A stretch of DNA of 64,000 bases, taken from assembly GCF_028372415.1 (NCBI RefSeq), contig NC_092875.1, forward strand, positions 32,692,817 through 32,756,816. Direction: 5' to 3'. The notes below the pieces were generated by a model. It saw only the letters and a program-made list of their open reading frames with translations, did no database searches and was not told the origin of the DNA. Position numbers and translations under genes: made by a program. Positions 49,930 to 60,560 of the stretch are shown here, piece by piece (position 1 is the stretch's first letter; every line of letters begins with the position of its first letter). This stretch comes from Notamacropus eugenii. Taxonomy: Eukaryota > Chordata > Mammalia > Diprotodontia > Macropodidae.

Positions 49930-50300
49930 AGCTAAAAGTTTCCTATTTGTTTTTCAAACATTTATTTTATTCTTTGGGGTTTGGGGGAAGGGGAAGGACT
50001 GACAAAGGTAATCAGTTTTCGGACTTAAGATAAAAAATTGCAGGAAAGGGTCGCCTTGACTCCTTATAATTAATGGGGCAGCCTGTAATAGGATTCTCCA
50101 GCCTCCGGCGCTCCCCGGGCACACCTTTTTACATAAGATATTGCCCACGATGGAGTGGCAGGGCTGTGATTTATGGGGTTCCCTGCTCCAGAAAGCCTCT
50201 CCCGGGGTTGCCCGGCCAGCAGAATTTATCAGGGACCTCGGAAACAAAGCAAAAAGACTTCCCGTGGCATTTTGGTAGCGTTTACAAACCACCACCACCA
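49930..50300. promoter_or_regulatory. Candidate conserved non-coding element near SDSL side
   Basis: Unique block between simple repeats and the minisatellite: GGTAATCAGTTTTCGGAC, CCTTATAATTAATGGGGC, CATAAGATATTGCCCACG, CGTGGCATTTTGGTAGCG. It mixes AT-rich homeodomain-type cores with retained CpGs, unlike decayed transposon DNA. Function is inferred only. Confidence 0.4.
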
Positions 50301-50459
50301 GGGACGACAGAGAGTGGCGTGCAGGACCAGTTGCCAGGGAGCTGGTCTGGGGCCAGGGAGCTCTCCTGATCACCATGGCTCTGCTCCAAAGGACAGCCAG
50401 CAATAAGGGGGGACGTGCCTGGAAGAGGGAGGAAGCAGGAGTCAAATTCATCCTCTTCT

Positions 50460-50790
50460 AGATGTAGGGAACATCAGAACTGGGAACATCCTTAGAACAT
50501 AAAGTGTCACACCTGGAGGGGCCTCAGAAAAGAGAATGTGAAGGCTAGGAGGAGCCTTAGAGGAGGGGATGTCAGGCTGGGTGGGACCTTAGAACAGGGA
50601 ATGTCAGGGCTGGGAGGAGCCTTAGAGCAGCGGATGTCTGAGCTGGGTGAGGCCTTAGAGGAGAGGATGTCAGAGCTGGGAGGGGTCTTAGAACAGGGAA
50701 TGTCAGTACTGGGAGGGGCCTAAGAACAGGGAATGTCAGGGCTCAGAGGGGCCTTAGAGCATAGGGCGTCAGGGCTGAGAGGAAGGCTAT
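50460..50790 (-). repeat. 30-bp minisatellite derived from a MIR3/L3 tail
   Basis: About ten to eleven head-to-tail units of the type GGAATGTCAGGGCTGGGAGG followed by GGCCTTAGAACA. The unit matches the antisense 3' end of MIR3/L3 elements. The translated frame 50538-50723 repeats GLGGALEQRMS-type units but is the shadow of the repeat. Confidence 0.85.
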
Positions 50791-50854
50791 TTGCCTCCTT
50801 GGTGATCCTCAGCCAGGTGTCTCTGTGACTTTGCACAACCTGTGTCTCCTGCCT

Positions 50855-51160
50855 GGAATCTCTTCCTGCCCCATCTCTTAGAATTCTTCATAACTTCATA
50901 AATCTTAACTCATCTCAAATGCCACCCCCATGAGGAGATTCCCAACCCTTTCCACTGCCCCTCCCCCCACCCCCACCTTCACCTCTGAGGTTAACTTCCC
51001 CACATCTTTTGTGTACCTGCTCACTTGCCTTTTTTTCCAAGTACTTCACTAAATGTGGAGGACACAAAGGAAAACGAAAGTTAGTCCCAGTGCTCAAAGA
51101 ACTGTAATTCTAACCAGGTAGGTGTGAGGTACATGAGCAGGTAACAAATGGTTGTTAGTT
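50855..51160. repeat. L2 fragments, sense then antisense
   Basis: CTGGAATCTCTTCCTGCCCC ... CTCAAATGCCACCCCCATGA (sense L2 3' region), then AGTGCTCAAAGAACTGTAATTC (antisense L2 tail, about 51040-51150). Confidence 0.5.
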
Positions 51161-51179
51161 GATTAAACATCAGAAAAGG

Positions 51180-51430
51180 CAGGACCACTGGGATCATACA
51201 ACAGAGGACGTCAGAGCTGAGAGACCTCTGGGACCCTCCTGTGATGCTAGTCCTGCCCAGTATTCTCCCAGAGAGAGGAAGGGACTTAGCCAAGGTCACA
51301 CAGAGACAGAGCCACCTAGTCCTGGTTGCCTTTCCTTCATTTTATGGATGCAGAAATGAAAGCCTACCAAGTACTCAGGAGGAGAGTCGGGATTTGAACC
51401 CCAGACCTCTGCCTCCCAAAGTCAGTACTC
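51180..51430 (-). repeat. MIR3/Ther-2-type SINE, antisense
   Basis: GAGGACGTCAGAGCTGAGAG, CTTAGCCAAGGTCACACAG and GGGATTTGAACCCCAGACC. Confidence 0.65.
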
Positions 51431-51509
51431 TTTCCCTTTTACCACATTGTTGCTCACCTCTAAGCAAAGGATGGAGGGGAGGCAGAGGGGTTCAATAGCA
51501 AGACAAGGC

Positions 51510-51944
51510 AAGAGAAGAGAGGAAATAAGCATTTATTCAGTACCTACTATGTGCTATGCATTAAGTGCTAAACACTTTACAAATATCTCATTTGATTCTC
51601 ACAGCCCACTGAGGTAGATACTAATATGATACTCTCTTTACAGTTGAGGAAACTGAGGCAGGCAGACGTTAAGTGATTTGCCCAGGGTAATACAACTAGG
51701 AAGTGTCTGAGGCTGGTTTTGAATTCGGGTCTTCCTGACTAGATTGTTGTTGGCCAGTCATGTCCAACTTGTTGGGGGTTTTCTTGGCAAAAGATACTGG
51801 AGTGGTTTGCCATTTCCTTCTCTAGCTCATTTTACAGATGAGGAAACTGGGGCAAACAGCGTGCAGTGATTTACCTAGAGTCACATAACTTAAGTCTTTC
51901 TGACACTAAGCCCAGAGCTTTATCCACTGTGCAACCTAGCTGCC
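51510..51944 (-). repeat. MIR/Ther-1 SINE followed by Mar-1 CORE-SINE
   Basis: Antisense MIR at about 51515-51740 (GCATTTATTCAGTACCTACT...GTTGAGGAAACTGAGGC), abutting an antisense Mar-1 copy at 51743-51944 (GCCAGTCATGTCCAACTTG...CTGTGCAACCTAGCTGCC). Confidence 0.75.
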
Positions 51945-51949
51945 TTCTC

Positions 51950-52175
51950 CATGCCAACCAGTGGGTTAGAGAATGTAAACATCTATAGATGGTCATACTG
52001 AATCTATGAGAAGTTAAATGATCTGCCCCACTGTTAGTTTCAGAGTCAAAAAGCCAGAGCAGCTTGTCCAGGTCATATAATGACTATGTATGAGAGGCAG
52101 GACTGAAACTCAGATCTTCCTGGCTTGGAAACCAGCTCTCTACCCTCCATACTATACTGTCTGTCTTATACGAGA
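51950..52175 (-). repeat. MIR-like SINE fragment, antisense
   Basis: Diverged; GCTTGTCCAGGTCATATAATGAC and GAAACTCAGATCTTCCTGG. Confidence 0.45.
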
Positions 52176-52179
52176 TTTC

Positions 52180-52945
52180 ACTAATAAGGACAAAAGAGAG
52201 GTCTTAAATCCCTGCCACTGTAGGAGTCAGAGCTGATTCCTTGGGCAGAACCTGAGACACAGAACCCCAAGTCTGCACCCCAGATATGAAGGAGATTATC
52301 TAGGGAGAAAGAGAAGAAGAAAAGGAACCATGTCCAATCCTCTTCCCTTCCAGCCAGCCACCCAACAGGAGGCTTCCCATCACTCATCCAGCTGATGGCC
52401 TTTTGGATGGCAAGCGAGCCACACCTGATAAGAGCTGTATATGTGGGTCTGGTGGGCCAGTCGTTACGCCCCTTGTGTGCTCAGGGCTACAGCTCTGTGC
52501 TGATTATGCAACCCCAGAAGAGGAGACAAGTGAATTCACAGCCTCCTGGCACTAGGAAACAGGTGAGGGAATGCCTGCTGCTTCTTTTAATTCTCTCTTA
52601 TTTACTTTCTATTCTATTTTAAGAAAATGTCCTTTGACTTGCTGTATTATCACATGTCTGGTTCTGACTGATCGGAGAGGGAAGATTCGGGAGAAAATGG
52701 GAGCTTGTGAACGGTGGTTTTGAACAGATGATGAACCCAAACAGAATGTAATAATATGAATGTAGCAACAGGCATAATCTATATGGAGAGAGAGACAGAG
52801 AGAGGAGAGGGAGAGAAAGAGAGACAGAGACAGAGACAGAGAGAGACAGAAACAGAGAGAGACAGAGAGAGGAAACAGAAAGAGACAGGAACCGAGAGAC
52901 CAGCCTTCTCCCAGAAGCTTCATTTAAGGAGGGAGCCCTGGTGAG
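52180..52945. other. Unique intergenic DNA, then (GA)-rich stretch
   Basis: 52390-52560 is unique and relatively CpG-retaining (GGCAAGCGAGCCACACC, CCAGTCGTTACGCCC) and could be regulatory. 52785-52900 is a degenerate GAGACAGA repeat. No exon recognised. Confidence 0.4.
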
Positions 52946-53024
52946 CCATTCTTCCTTTCTCTTCCCACTGCAGCCCCCTGGATTTCTCCATCACGCCCCC
53001 ACTTCATGTTTCTTTTTGGATGTT

Positions 53025-53155
53025 CTCATTCCCCCATTAGACTATAAGCTCTTTGAGGACCGGGACTGTCTTCTACCTTTCTTTGTATCTCTAGCACTTA
53101 GCACACAGTACCTAGCACATAGTAAGTGCTTAAAAAATGTTTATTGACTGACTAC
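53025..53155 (+). repeat. L2 3' terminus
   Basis: ACTATAAGCTCTTTGAGGAC...CACATAGTAAGTGCTT and TGTTTATTGACTGAC end. Confidence 0.8.
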
Positions 53156-54110
53156 TGTCTTAGCCACCTCTCAGGATGGGTTTAAGTACAACAGGACACT
53201 AAAAGACTGGAGAGGAAGAAAACAAGTCAGGGGTCAGGCAGAAAGAAAAAGCCTCCCCAATCCCTGGTTAACAGATGACATTGCCATTCAGCAGGGTAAC
53301 CACACACACATACTTTGGAATCTGCGAAATAACCCTATGAGGAAGTTTGCAGCCAGCCCTGTATGGCAGAAGCTGCTGTTTCTTCTAGGATTATGCTACC
53401 CACACAAACCCTTCATCTGAGTTTCCCACAGCACTAGCTTCTAGCGAACACCTGCACCCACGAGGAAGGACCAATAAGCACCTTAAACACAGGTGCTCAC
53501 TAACACGTACTCCCCTCTAACACACTAACTCTGCGTGCCTTCACACTGACACACACAAGCCCAGCTCTATGTGTACATGCATTTATAAATGCACAAAACA
53601 ACTCATCTGTTTTTCCTAGGCATACATGAGCAGGGAGATATGCCAAAAAATGTGTAGTTTTATTCAAATGTATTCATTCATAAAAACAAAATTCTGGATA
53701 TTAAGAGGTAGGTAGAGAAGAGGTGATAGTCCCATTTCACTTTGCCTCGATCATACTCTACGAGGGGGACATTAGGGGAGAAAAGGAGATACCAATGGAG
53801 GACACTGGCTATCCACCCATCATCCCTTGCTCTTACTACTAGATCATCCTATTTTTCTTGACCATCATAATTCCTTCAGGACATCCTTCACTCCCGTTCT
53901 TCTTGAGGGTTCCTCATTGGTTATCAGTAACAACCTGTTCACACCCACCCTGTACCTCTCCATTGACCCCTGAGAGATGTTCATCTTTAGTTCTTCAGAG
54001 GCAGTGGTGTTTGTCATCTCAGTTATATAGAAGCATTAGTAAACCATTAGTATTGAAGATAGGTCCTTTTTGTTGTGGGAAGTTTGGGGTCAGTAGAGCT
54101 TTGCAATTTC
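53156..54110. other. Unassigned intergenic DNA
   Basis: Unique sequence; a short CR1-like piece at about 53705-53765 (TAGTCCCATTTCACTTTGCC). Nothing else recognised. Confidence 0.45.
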
Positions 54111-54111
54111 T

Positions 54112-54325
54112 TTTTTTTTTCTTCCACTTAATAGTATTTTATTTTTCCAATTACATTCAAAGAGTTTTCAATATTCACTTTTACAAAATTTTGAGTTTCA
54201 AATTTTTTTCTTCCTTCCCTTCCTTCCCCCTCCCCAAGAAGGCAAGCAATCTGATATAGGCTATACATGTACAACCATATTAACTGTATTTCCATATAAG
54301 TCATGTTCTTCAATCTCATTAAAGC
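54112..54325 (-). repeat. L1-like LINE 3' region, antisense (marsupial type)
   Basis: TTTTCCAATTACATTC, GAAGGCAAGCAATCTGATA, TTTCCATATAAGTCATGTTC: the same block as at 36.9 kb. CR1-like antisense motifs follow to about 54560. Confidence 0.5.
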
Positions 54326-54639
54326 AATCTAGCCCACTCTCCTCCTACTTGCTAATTATACATCTATACTATCCTGTACATACATACTAAGAAGCTCTAT
54401 CACATGTCCATTCAGATGCTTGGTGAAATCTGGGCAACTGACATTCTTCATCCACTTGATCTTTCCTGTGTGGATGAAGAAGCCAAACTCCTCTGGAGGA
54501 TTACAAGCTCTCTTCTGTATCACTGAGTATCATTGAGTTCTTCATATATGAGTGTTGTCTCTTCAGTTCAGCTATGAATAGGGAGAAGAAAAGAGGAAGG
54601 GACCAGGCCTCTGAGAGGCCATGCTAATTGGGCAAGGGT

Positions 54640-54805
54640 ACAGTCTTTGATTTAGAAGGGACCTTAGAGGTGATCTAATGCAACTACCTCATTTTAAACA
54701 GAAATAAGTAACTTCCTAATATCACACAGTTATCAAGTGGCAGAGCAAGGATCTGAACCCAAATCTTCTGACTCCAAAACCAACAAGTGTACTTTCCACT
54801 TTAGT
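54640..54805 (-). repeat. MIR3/Ther-2-type SINE, antisense, single tail unit
   Basis: TAGAAGGGACCTTAGAGGTG, CTCATTTTAAACAG, TCTGAACCCAAATCTTCTG. Its single tail unit contrasts with the expanded copies elsewhere. Confidence 0.65.
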
Positions 54806-55855
54806 CATTGACTTCTCTTTCTACCCACCCCACATCCCCCACCCCCCACCCTGAATGCTTTGGGGTGTGAGAAAGAAACAAAGATTCTGTTCCCTCTCCT
54901 TCCTTTAGCTCTCCGTGTTAGCAGCTGGTCCACAGCAGAGGGATCCAGCTGTGTTTATCCTGCTCAGGAGAATTGATAGGGAAGGGAGTCAGGTAGATGG
55001 GAGATATTTGACCCTAGGCACATCTTGTGTTGGGCTGATCCATTGAGTACCAGGGATGTGAGCTGGGGCTGGGTTGTAGGGGCAATCAAGATATGCTTGT
55101 TTCTATCTCTACCCTCAGGCTTCCCCAGCCAATCCCAGCTGTGCCTTTCACCTGGATTCCCCATGAAGTTTGGTCTCCTATTGTTTCCAGTGGGAATTTC
55201 AGGCCTGAGGCAGCTGGCTTGGCTCGTTTGTAGAGTCTATCACCCCACTCCCTTTCTCAGCTGCCTTCTCTTTAGTGCCTCTATATTCTAATTTCAGAAC
55301 CAACACTCTCATTTCCAGGAGATACCCAGGACTTCAACCCAGAGGTCATGGGGGACAAGTAGGGTTCCTGCTGATATGGATAGTACAAGAATATCTGCAA
55401 AACTGATATTAGAGGGATGAGTCAGGGGCTTCTGGGAATAGCACCAGCAAGAAAGGCTATAGGGTAAAAAGTGTTCAGAAACTTGGGCTATTGGCAACCT
55501 CCCATCCCCCAGACAACAAATATAGGCCCCTGTGGGGTCGGGCTGGGAGTGGCCATTAGGGAAGAATCTCCAATAGTGAGAGAGAAACAGACCTTTCTGA
55601 TCTCAAATATGTTTTGACAACTCTCATGCTGGTTTTAATGCAGGTATGGCCAGATATGTTTGTATGTGCATAAATGGATAGATTTGTACATGCTTGAATG
55701 TGTATGTGTATATACATATATACGTATGTATGTATAGGTGTTTTCTTTCTCTTTCTCTACCTAGATAGATAGATATAGATATACCTATGTAGATATATAC
55801 ATATATACATATGTGCACACACATATATATACATTTATGCATATATCTATATACA
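54806..55855. other. Unassigned intergenic DNA and (ATAC/ATAG) simple repeats
   Basis: Unique to about 55650, then TATACATATATACGTATG-type low-complexity DNA. Confidence 0.5.
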
Positions 55856-55860
55856 TATAT

Positions 55861-56081
55861 AGCCATGTCTGACTCTTTGTGACCCCATTTGGGTTTTTCT
55901 TGGCAAAGATGCTAGAGTGATTTACCATTTCCTTCTCCAACTCATTTTACTGATGAGGAAACTGAGGCAAACAGGGTGAAATGATTTGCCCGGGATCACA
56001 CAGCTAGTAAGTGTATGAGGCCAGATTTGAGATCAGGTGACTGCTGGTCTGGCTCATTATCTTCTACACCACCTAACTACC
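55861..56081 (-). repeat. Mar-1-type marsupial CORE-SINE
   Basis: Antisense: CATGTCTGACTCTTTGTGAC tail, GATGAGGAAACTGAGGC, head CTACACCACCTAACTACC. Confidence 0.85.
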
Positions 56082-56144
56082 CACATACATACATATGTTT
56101 GCATCTATATATTTGTCCATTTTAATTTCTAAATCTATATTGGA

Positions 56145-56630
56145 AGAATTTCAGAGTTTGAAGGAACCTCAGAAGCTATCTGATCTAATCTGTAGCTGAA
56201 AAAAAATTCCTTTACCACGTCCCTGGGAAGTGGTCATCTTGGCTTTGCTTGAAAACTTCTGATGAAGGGGGAGTCTCCCATCCCCAAGGCCATCCATTTT
56301 ACTTGGAGAAAGTTCTCATTATTAGGAAGCACCCCCTTCATATCAGACCTAAGCATTCCACTATAGAATTTCCCCCCTGTTACTTCTAGTTGTTCCCTCC
56401 AGAGCCAAGCAACATAAGGCTATTCCCTCTTCCATGGGAGTTCCTTCAAGGTCATCATATCCCCCTTTGATCTTCTATCCTTCATGCAAAACATGCTCAG
56501 TGTCTTCAACCAGTCCTCACATGGTGTAGACTCAAGGCCTTCAATATCCTGGATGCTCTCTAGCTTATCCATATCGTGTTGAAACCCAGAATTGAACACA
56601 GAATCCCAAATTGTCAAAGTCCTTGAATGC
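56145..56630 (-). mobile_element. CR1/L3-type LINE 3' end, antisense
   Basis: Reverse order of CR1 landmarks: AATTTCAGAGTTTGAAGG, GGGGAGTCTCCCATCCCC, GAAAGTTCTCATTATTAGG, CAACCAGTCCTCACATGG, CTCTCTAGCTTATCCATATC. Confidence 0.75.
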
Positions 56631-56871
56631 CAGAGTCAAAGATTTGTTTCTATGGGTATCTGGCAAGCAAAGGGGAACCCTTGAAGTTTTTGAAAGAAAA
56701 GAACAGTAGCATCATTAGGTAAGTGATTGATAAGTTGGTATCGACTGCTCTTGACTAATTCAAATTATCAGCCTCAGATAAAGAATTTGGCCAAGTACTG
56801 ACAAAAATGGTGGCTGGGATTGTTGCACCAATAACAATCATGGAGAGTAGAAAAGGTACAATGGGATTTGT

Positions 56872-57100
56872 TTAGTTGTTTTCAGTCACGGCCAGCTCTT
56901 TGTGACCCTATTTTCTTGGCAAAGATACTGGAGTGATTTGCCATTTCCTTCTCCAGCTCATGAGGAAACTGAGACAAGTGGGGTGATGTGACTTGCCTAG
57001 GATTACAGATCTAGCAAGTGTCAGAGGTTGAATTTGAACTCAGGTCTTCTTGTCTTCTAGTCCCAAGCTCTATGCACTATAGCGCTACATAGCTGCCCCT
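56872..57100 (-). repeat. Mar-1-type marsupial CORE-SINE
   Basis: Antisense: AGTCACGGCCAGCTCTTTG tail to CTATAGCGCTACATAGCTGC head. Confidence 0.85.
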
Positions 57101-57169
57101 CCATGGGAATAAAGAAGGCTAAACATTCCCCTGACTTTCCAAAAGAGGAGAAAGAATAATGTCTACAAG

Positions 57170-57545
57170 TTACAATAAGCTTAACTTCAATTCTCACCAA
57201 AATTTTAGGTTCTATTGTCTAAGAAACATCCAGGGAACACTTGGAGCAAGAAGTAGTCATGACAGAGAACCATCATGGCTTCCTCAAGAAGAAAGCATGT
57301 AGGACTGACTTCATTTCCTTTTCTGACTGGGATACTAGACCAGAGCTGAAGAATGATTTTTCTATTTTAGCAAAGCATTTGACAAAAATTCTCATATTGT
57401 TCCTAAAGAGATTTGGGTTAATTGAAGGTACAGTCAGGTGGATTTGTAATTGGTTGAATAGTTGAACTCAAAGAGTCATGATAAAAGGTTCAGCAAGAGC
57501 TTGAAAAAAGGTCCCTAGATGAGCATGCCAGGGGCTATCTATGGA
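57170..57545 (+). mobile_element. CR1/L3-type LINE, reverse-transcriptase fragment
   Basis: The frame 57241-57465 reads ENHHGFLKKKACRTDFISF, then FLAKHLTK-like text where CR1 elements have SKAFDKV, and ends VRWICNWLNS (R-I.NWL). Sense orientation, RT domain motifs 2-3 only. Heavily diverged. Confidence 0.65.
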
Positions 57546-57594
57546 GTTATTCTATCAGAGACTTGTTAAAGGCATAGAATTCTAGTTTCCTCCA

Positions 57595-57695
57595 GAGCTC
57601 AGCTCAAACATTACCTCCTACTTGAGCCTTTTCTGGATTCCTCCAGCTGCTAATACCTCCCATCCAAAATTACCTTATATTTGTTTAGTGTCGCT
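57595..57695 (+). repeat. L2 3' region fragment
   Basis: GCTCAGCTCAAACATTACCTCC, CCTTTTCTGGATTCCTCC. Confidence 0.6.
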
Positions 57696-58159
57696 ATAGC
57701 GCCAACATGATACCCACAGCAGCCACTATGGATATGCATGCATATTTCCAGGGTAAATTCACAACATATAAACTCTCTTCCTCAAAGATGAAACCAAAAT
57801 ATTTATTCAGATACCAGAAAGCCAAATCCATCATAGTAACAAAGAAATCTATTCACATCATCCATGGAGGGAGCACAGCCATCCCTAAGCCTTTCTTCTG
57901 TCAGGCCTCCCCACAAAAAAGTTCCCGTAGGCAAAATCACTCCCTCTCTCACTCATGCTAGCTGCTCTGCTCTGCTTTGCTTGCTCTCTCTCAGCTCAAC
58001 TCTTCTGGCTCCACCCCTTCAGTAAGCCCCTTCTACCATCAGCTCCATGTGACTCAGGCTGTGGGCTGGGCCAAAGCTCAAAGTAGATCACATGGGCCTA
58101 TGAAGGGGCAGGAAAGATCTTCAAATTCCCTTAGCATTACTATTGCTAATTTTTATGTA
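57696..58159. other. Unassigned block, possibly LTR-like
   Basis: Block with polypyrimidine and CTCTGCTCTGCTTTGCTTGC motifs and weakly similar short flanks (CTATAGCGCC, GTATAGCGGC). It might be an old solitary LTR fossil, but no family, promoter or poly(A) landmark is certain. Confidence 0.25.
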
Positions 58160-58410
58160 TAGCGGCTAAGAAGCACTGGATCTGAGTCAGGAAGCAGATT
58201 TCAGATCCAGCCTCAGATACTTACCAGTTGCATGACCCTAAAGCAATCATTCAATCTCATTCTGATTTAGCTTCCTTATCAGTAAAACAGGGATAATAAC
58301 AGCATCTGCTTCCCAGGGCTGTTGTGGTAATAAAATGAAATATTTTTAAAGAACTTTGCAAACCTAAAAGCACTATATAAATGCTAGTTATCACCACTAC
58401 CACCACCATC
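58160..58410 (+). repeat. MIR/Ther-1 SINE
   Basis: GATTTCAGATCCAGCCTCAG, GGGCTGTTGTGGTAATAAAA, CTATATAAATGCTAGTTATC. Confidence 0.75.
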
Positions 58411-58434
58411 ATCATTTGCACATTTCTTTACCTA

Positions 58435-58780
58435 TAGGATGTAATAGATTGTAAGCCCTTTGAGAGCAGTTTTGTCTCCCCAGCCGCCAACACATTACCT
58501 GGCAAATAGTAGAGGCAGCTAGGTGTTGAATTATAGAGCACTGGTCTTGGAACTCTTCTTCCTACATCCAAATATGGCCACAGACACTTATTAACTGTGT
58601 GACCCTGGGTGTGTCATTTAACCCTGTTTGCCTCAGTTTCCTCATCTGTAAAATGAGCTAGAGAAGGAAATGGCAAACCACTCCAGTGTTTTTGTCAAGA
58701 AAACCATAAAATGGGATCACAAAGAGTCAGACAAAATGATGGAACAGCAAAAATAAGTGCTTGTTGATTGATTGATTATC
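58435..58780 (+). repeat. L2 terminus split by a Mar-1 SINE
   Basis: L2 end starts GATTGTAAGCCCTTTGAGAG and reaches CCTGGCAAATAGTAG; a full Mar-1 copy (58513-58753, + strand) follows; the L2 end resumes TAAGTGCTTGTTGATTGATT. The SINE is therefore younger than the L2. Confidence 0.8.
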
Positions 58781-58977
58781 AAATTTGCATATGAAAGGAG
58801 ACTGGGAAGCAGTTAACACCTTGGGACAAAGAGTAAAGGTCCAAAAAAATCTTGGCAACTTAGAATATTGGGTCAAATCTAACAGATGGAATTTAATACA
58901 AATAAGGGGAAGGGAAGGGAAAAATTATATATATATATACATATATATAAATACATATACATATATACATATAATTA

Positions 58978-59222
58978 TTAGTCACTTACTGTTGTCAGGT
59001 GCTGTGCTAAGCACCTTACAAATATTATGTCATTTTGATCCTCACAACAACCCTGGGAGATAGGTAATTATAATACCCATTTTGAGTTGAGAAAACTGAG
59101 ACAGACAGAGGTGAAATGATTTGTTCAGAGTTACTCAGCTAGGAAGTGGCTGGGGGTCAGATTTGAACCCAAATCTTTCTAATTCCAGGCAAGCCAACAC
59201 TCTATTCACAGCACCATCTTTG
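58978..59222 (-). repeat. MIR/Ther-1 SINE, antisense
   Basis: GGTGCTGTGCTAAGCACC, CCTCACAACAACCCTGGGAG, TTGAGAAAACTGAGACAG, GATTTGAACCCAAATC. Confidence 0.8.
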
Positions 59223-59233
59223 TTATTGTTGTG

Positions 59234-59406
59234 GGAAGCTAGATGGTGGCATGGATAGAGTACAGACCTCAGAATCAGGAAGACTCATCTTTATGAGTTC
59301 AAATCCAGCCTCAAGACACTCAAACTGTGTGACCCTGGACACTTCACCCTGTTTGCCTCAGTTTCCTCATGTGTAAAATGATCTGGAGAAGGAAATGGCA
59401 AATCAC
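59234..59406 (+). repeat. Mar-1-type CORE-SINE, 3' truncated
   Basis: Head GAAGCTAGATGGTGGCATGG, GTTCAAATCCAGCCTC, core, GGAGAAGGAAATGGCAAATC; tail missing. Confidence 0.8.
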
Positions 59407-59429
59407 TAGGCTATATTCAGAATGGACTG

Positions 59430-59890
59430 AAAGGCTATCCCACTGCATTCTGCCCTGGTCAGACAATACCTAGAGCGTTCTGGTCAGTCCTAGGTGCCAC
59501 AGTTTGAGAAGGATAAATGATAAACTGGAAGGCATCTACAATAAGGAAGTCCCCTTGTTCTCCTTGGTCCTAGACAGCAGAACTGGAAGACATGGGAGGG
59601 GTAGGGCATGCAGAGAAGAACATTTCTGCTCAATGTCAAAAAAAGCTTCCTCACAATCAGAAGTGAAAGAAGTTCAGTAGTAAAAGAAGCAGTCTCTAGT
59701 GGCAGTGGGCTCCCCCCATTAGAGAAAGTTAAGGCTGGGACATATAGTAGATGCTTAATAAATGTTTACTGATTGATCGGACAAATGACTGCTTGTCAGG
59801 GGTCATAAAGGGGCTTAATCAGACATGGGTAAAACTAAATGGTTTCTGAAATCCCTTCTAACTCTGAGTTTCAGAGATTCAGAGATTCTC
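59430..59890 (+). mobile_element. CR1/L3-type LINE 3' end
   Basis: TGCCCTGGTCAGACAATACC, GGTGCCACAGTTTGAGAAGG, AACTGGAAGGCATC, AAAAGCTTCCTCACAATC, TCCCTTCTAACTCTGAG. An L2-like end (AGATGCTTAATAAATGTTTA) is embedded at about 59748-59780. Confidence 0.7.
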
Positions 59891-60355
59891 GTGCCTTGGG
59901 CACACAGTCAGGTACAGTAGAGATTTGGGAAATTAAATTGAATTCGTTCCTTCTCCCAAATATGTTTATCTCTTTTCTCCCACTCTAAGGTCCTGCCTCT
60001 GTCTCCTCTTTCTCCTTCTTTCTCCCCTTTTTTGTCTCTCTTTCTTCTACTCCCCTCCTATGATGTCTCAGCTGGGCCAGTTCTTCTCTGTTATAGACAA
60101 AAAAAAGGCTCAACTACAGTCAATTAAGAAATGTTATTTGGGACTGTTCTATGGCAAACAATTCTTTTCCAGTTAACCCCAATGAAGACCCAGCCTCTTA
60201 TCTCCTGCTTCCCTGGGAACAGGGAAAAGCACCAGCTGTAGATTCTCCCACAATCTCACCCACAATTTCCCTCCTGTCACCTGTCCAACCTGACAAAAGA
60301 TCACCCTGATTAGGGGAGGAGAGGGAAATGAAACACTAAAGAACAAAGAGACCTG
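59891..60355. other. Unassigned intergenic DNA
   Basis: Unique sequence with a short CT-rich piece (about 60000-60060). Nothing recognised. Confidence 0.5.
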
Positions 60356-60359
60356 TCTG

Positions 60360-60560
60360 AAGTCCACTGGCACTTGAACACATACCCAGAGCCTCGTCCC
60401 AGCTTTATCACTCATTTCCTGTGTGGCTGTGGGCACATCACTTCACCTCTCTGAACCTCAGTTTCCTCCTGTGTAAAAGGAGGGGGTTGAACTCAATGTC
60501 CTCTAAAGTCCCTTCCAAATTTAACTCTGTGATCCTATGGGTCTATGGGAGTCTATGACT
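60360..60560 (+). repeat. MIR3/Ther-2-type SINE
   Basis: TCCTGTGTGGCTGTGGGC, CCTCAGTTTCCTCCTGTG, TTGAACTCAATGTCCTCTAA, AACTCTGTGATCCTATGG. Confidence 0.8.

Noticed and set aside
50460-50790. Possible CRISPR array or coding repeat protein
   Set aside because: Units are head-to-tail with no unique spacers, the genome is a mammal's, and the unit matches a retroposon tail.
57696-58159. Solitary LTR
   Set aside because: General look only; no defined ends, target duplication, promoter or family match, so kept as unassigned.
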